Source of the DNA: Syntrophomonas sp.
GTDB taxonomy: Bacteria; Bacillota; Syntrophomonadia; Syntrophomonadales; Syntrophomonadaceae
Assembly (NCBI RefSeq): GCF_028707975.1
Contig: NZ_JAQVZX010000021.1
Coordinates: forward strand, 1 to 32,209
Direction of reading: 5' to 3'
Length of the DNA: 32,209 nucleotides
Part shown: in pieces, positions 32,095 through 32,209 of the stretch
Layout of the letters: every line of letters starts with the position of its first letter
How positions within the stretch are numbered: position 1 is the first letter of the stretch
Translations under genes and position numbers: made by a program
The notes under the pieces: model-generated
Seen by the model: the letters and a program-made list of their open reading frames with translations, nothing else
Told to the model about the DNA's origin: nothing
Databases searched by the model: none

Positions 32095-32209
32095 GTGAAG
32101 AAGAATACTAATAATTGTTTACTGTACAGGGCAGCCGACATTTTTTAGAAAACCTGAGAAAATTACTTTTAAAGCTTACTGCCCGGATGGGGCGATGATG
32201 TACCCTTAT
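32095..32209 (+). pseudogene. Weak partial reading frame at the window end
   Basis: A GTG at 32095 starts a short frame (KKNTNNCLLYRAADIF) that ends at TAG 32146. The adjacent frame (open from 32099 to the edge) continues as RKPEKITFKAYCPDGAMMYP. Dropping one T in the TTTTTT run at 32141-32146 would join them. It may be the start of a broken gene. A preceding 28-codon frame at 32025-32111 (TTG start, GGAAGG upstream) is also possible. Confidence 0.25.

Noticed and set aside
1-32209. CRISPR arrays, rRNA genes, intact insertion sequences or a prophage
   Set aside because: No regularly spaced repeats, no rRNA signatures, no transposase or phage structural gene were seen.

Overview
The window reads as chromosome of a low-GC, spore-forming, anaerobic Firmicute. 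Evidence: a GerA-type germinant receptor operon, a YyaC-like sporulation protein, a T-box riboswitch, a DnaD-like primosomal protein, an ECF sigma/anti-sigma pair, IorAB (a strictly anaerobic oxidoreductase) and a short phasin-like protein of the kind found in polyhydroxyalkanoate makers. The combination fits a syntrophic fatty-acid oxidiser such as Syntrophomonas. That placement is inference from gene content, not a database match.

Layout. 1-83: start of a minus-strand membrane protein. 260-346: tRNA-Leu(CAG) with its own promoter and terminator. 532-3341: isochorismatase-like hydrolase and an EF-G paralogue behind a perfect sigma-A promoter. 3494-5329 (minus): anti-sigma and ECF sigma factor. 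5501-8326: two inverted MITE-like elements flank Mrp/NBP35 ATPase, exonuclease III and a 48-aa protein. 8538-9467: purC and tRNA-Lys(CTT). 9571-10130: decayed coding remnants, including what looks like a broken toxin/antitoxin-type pair. 10165-12276: phasin-like protein and UbiB/AarF kinase-like protein. 12292-12917: two copies of a structured repeat and a T-box leader whose specifier reads GCC (Ala). It controls an Lrp/AsnC regulator and a class I aminotransferase (12967-14645). 14731-15489: an unknown 158-aa gene whose ribosome binding site lies inside a terminator-like hairpin, followed by a third repeat copy. 15747-21219: DnaD-like, DnaB-like, an unknown 105-aa protein, speE, hisC and yyaC. 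21383-23731: iorA-iorB. 24050-28302: ger operon in the order A-C-B plus a small membrane protein. 28619-30018 (minus): TPM-domain protein and LemA. 30335-31381: secreted SLH-domain protein. 31382-32209: a SEC-C mini-protein and degraded coding sequence.

Most genes are housekeeping or sporulation genes. The less ordinary material is between them: a MITE-like family with matching 6-bp target duplications and exchanged interiors; a second, structured ~135-bp repeat family with compensatory changes in a hairpin; an alanine-type T-box over a regulator/aminotransferase pair; an RBS-sequestering terminator hairpin; and a divergent DnaD/DnaB pair split by an intrinsic terminator. I saw no CRISPR array, intact transposase, prophage or rRNA.
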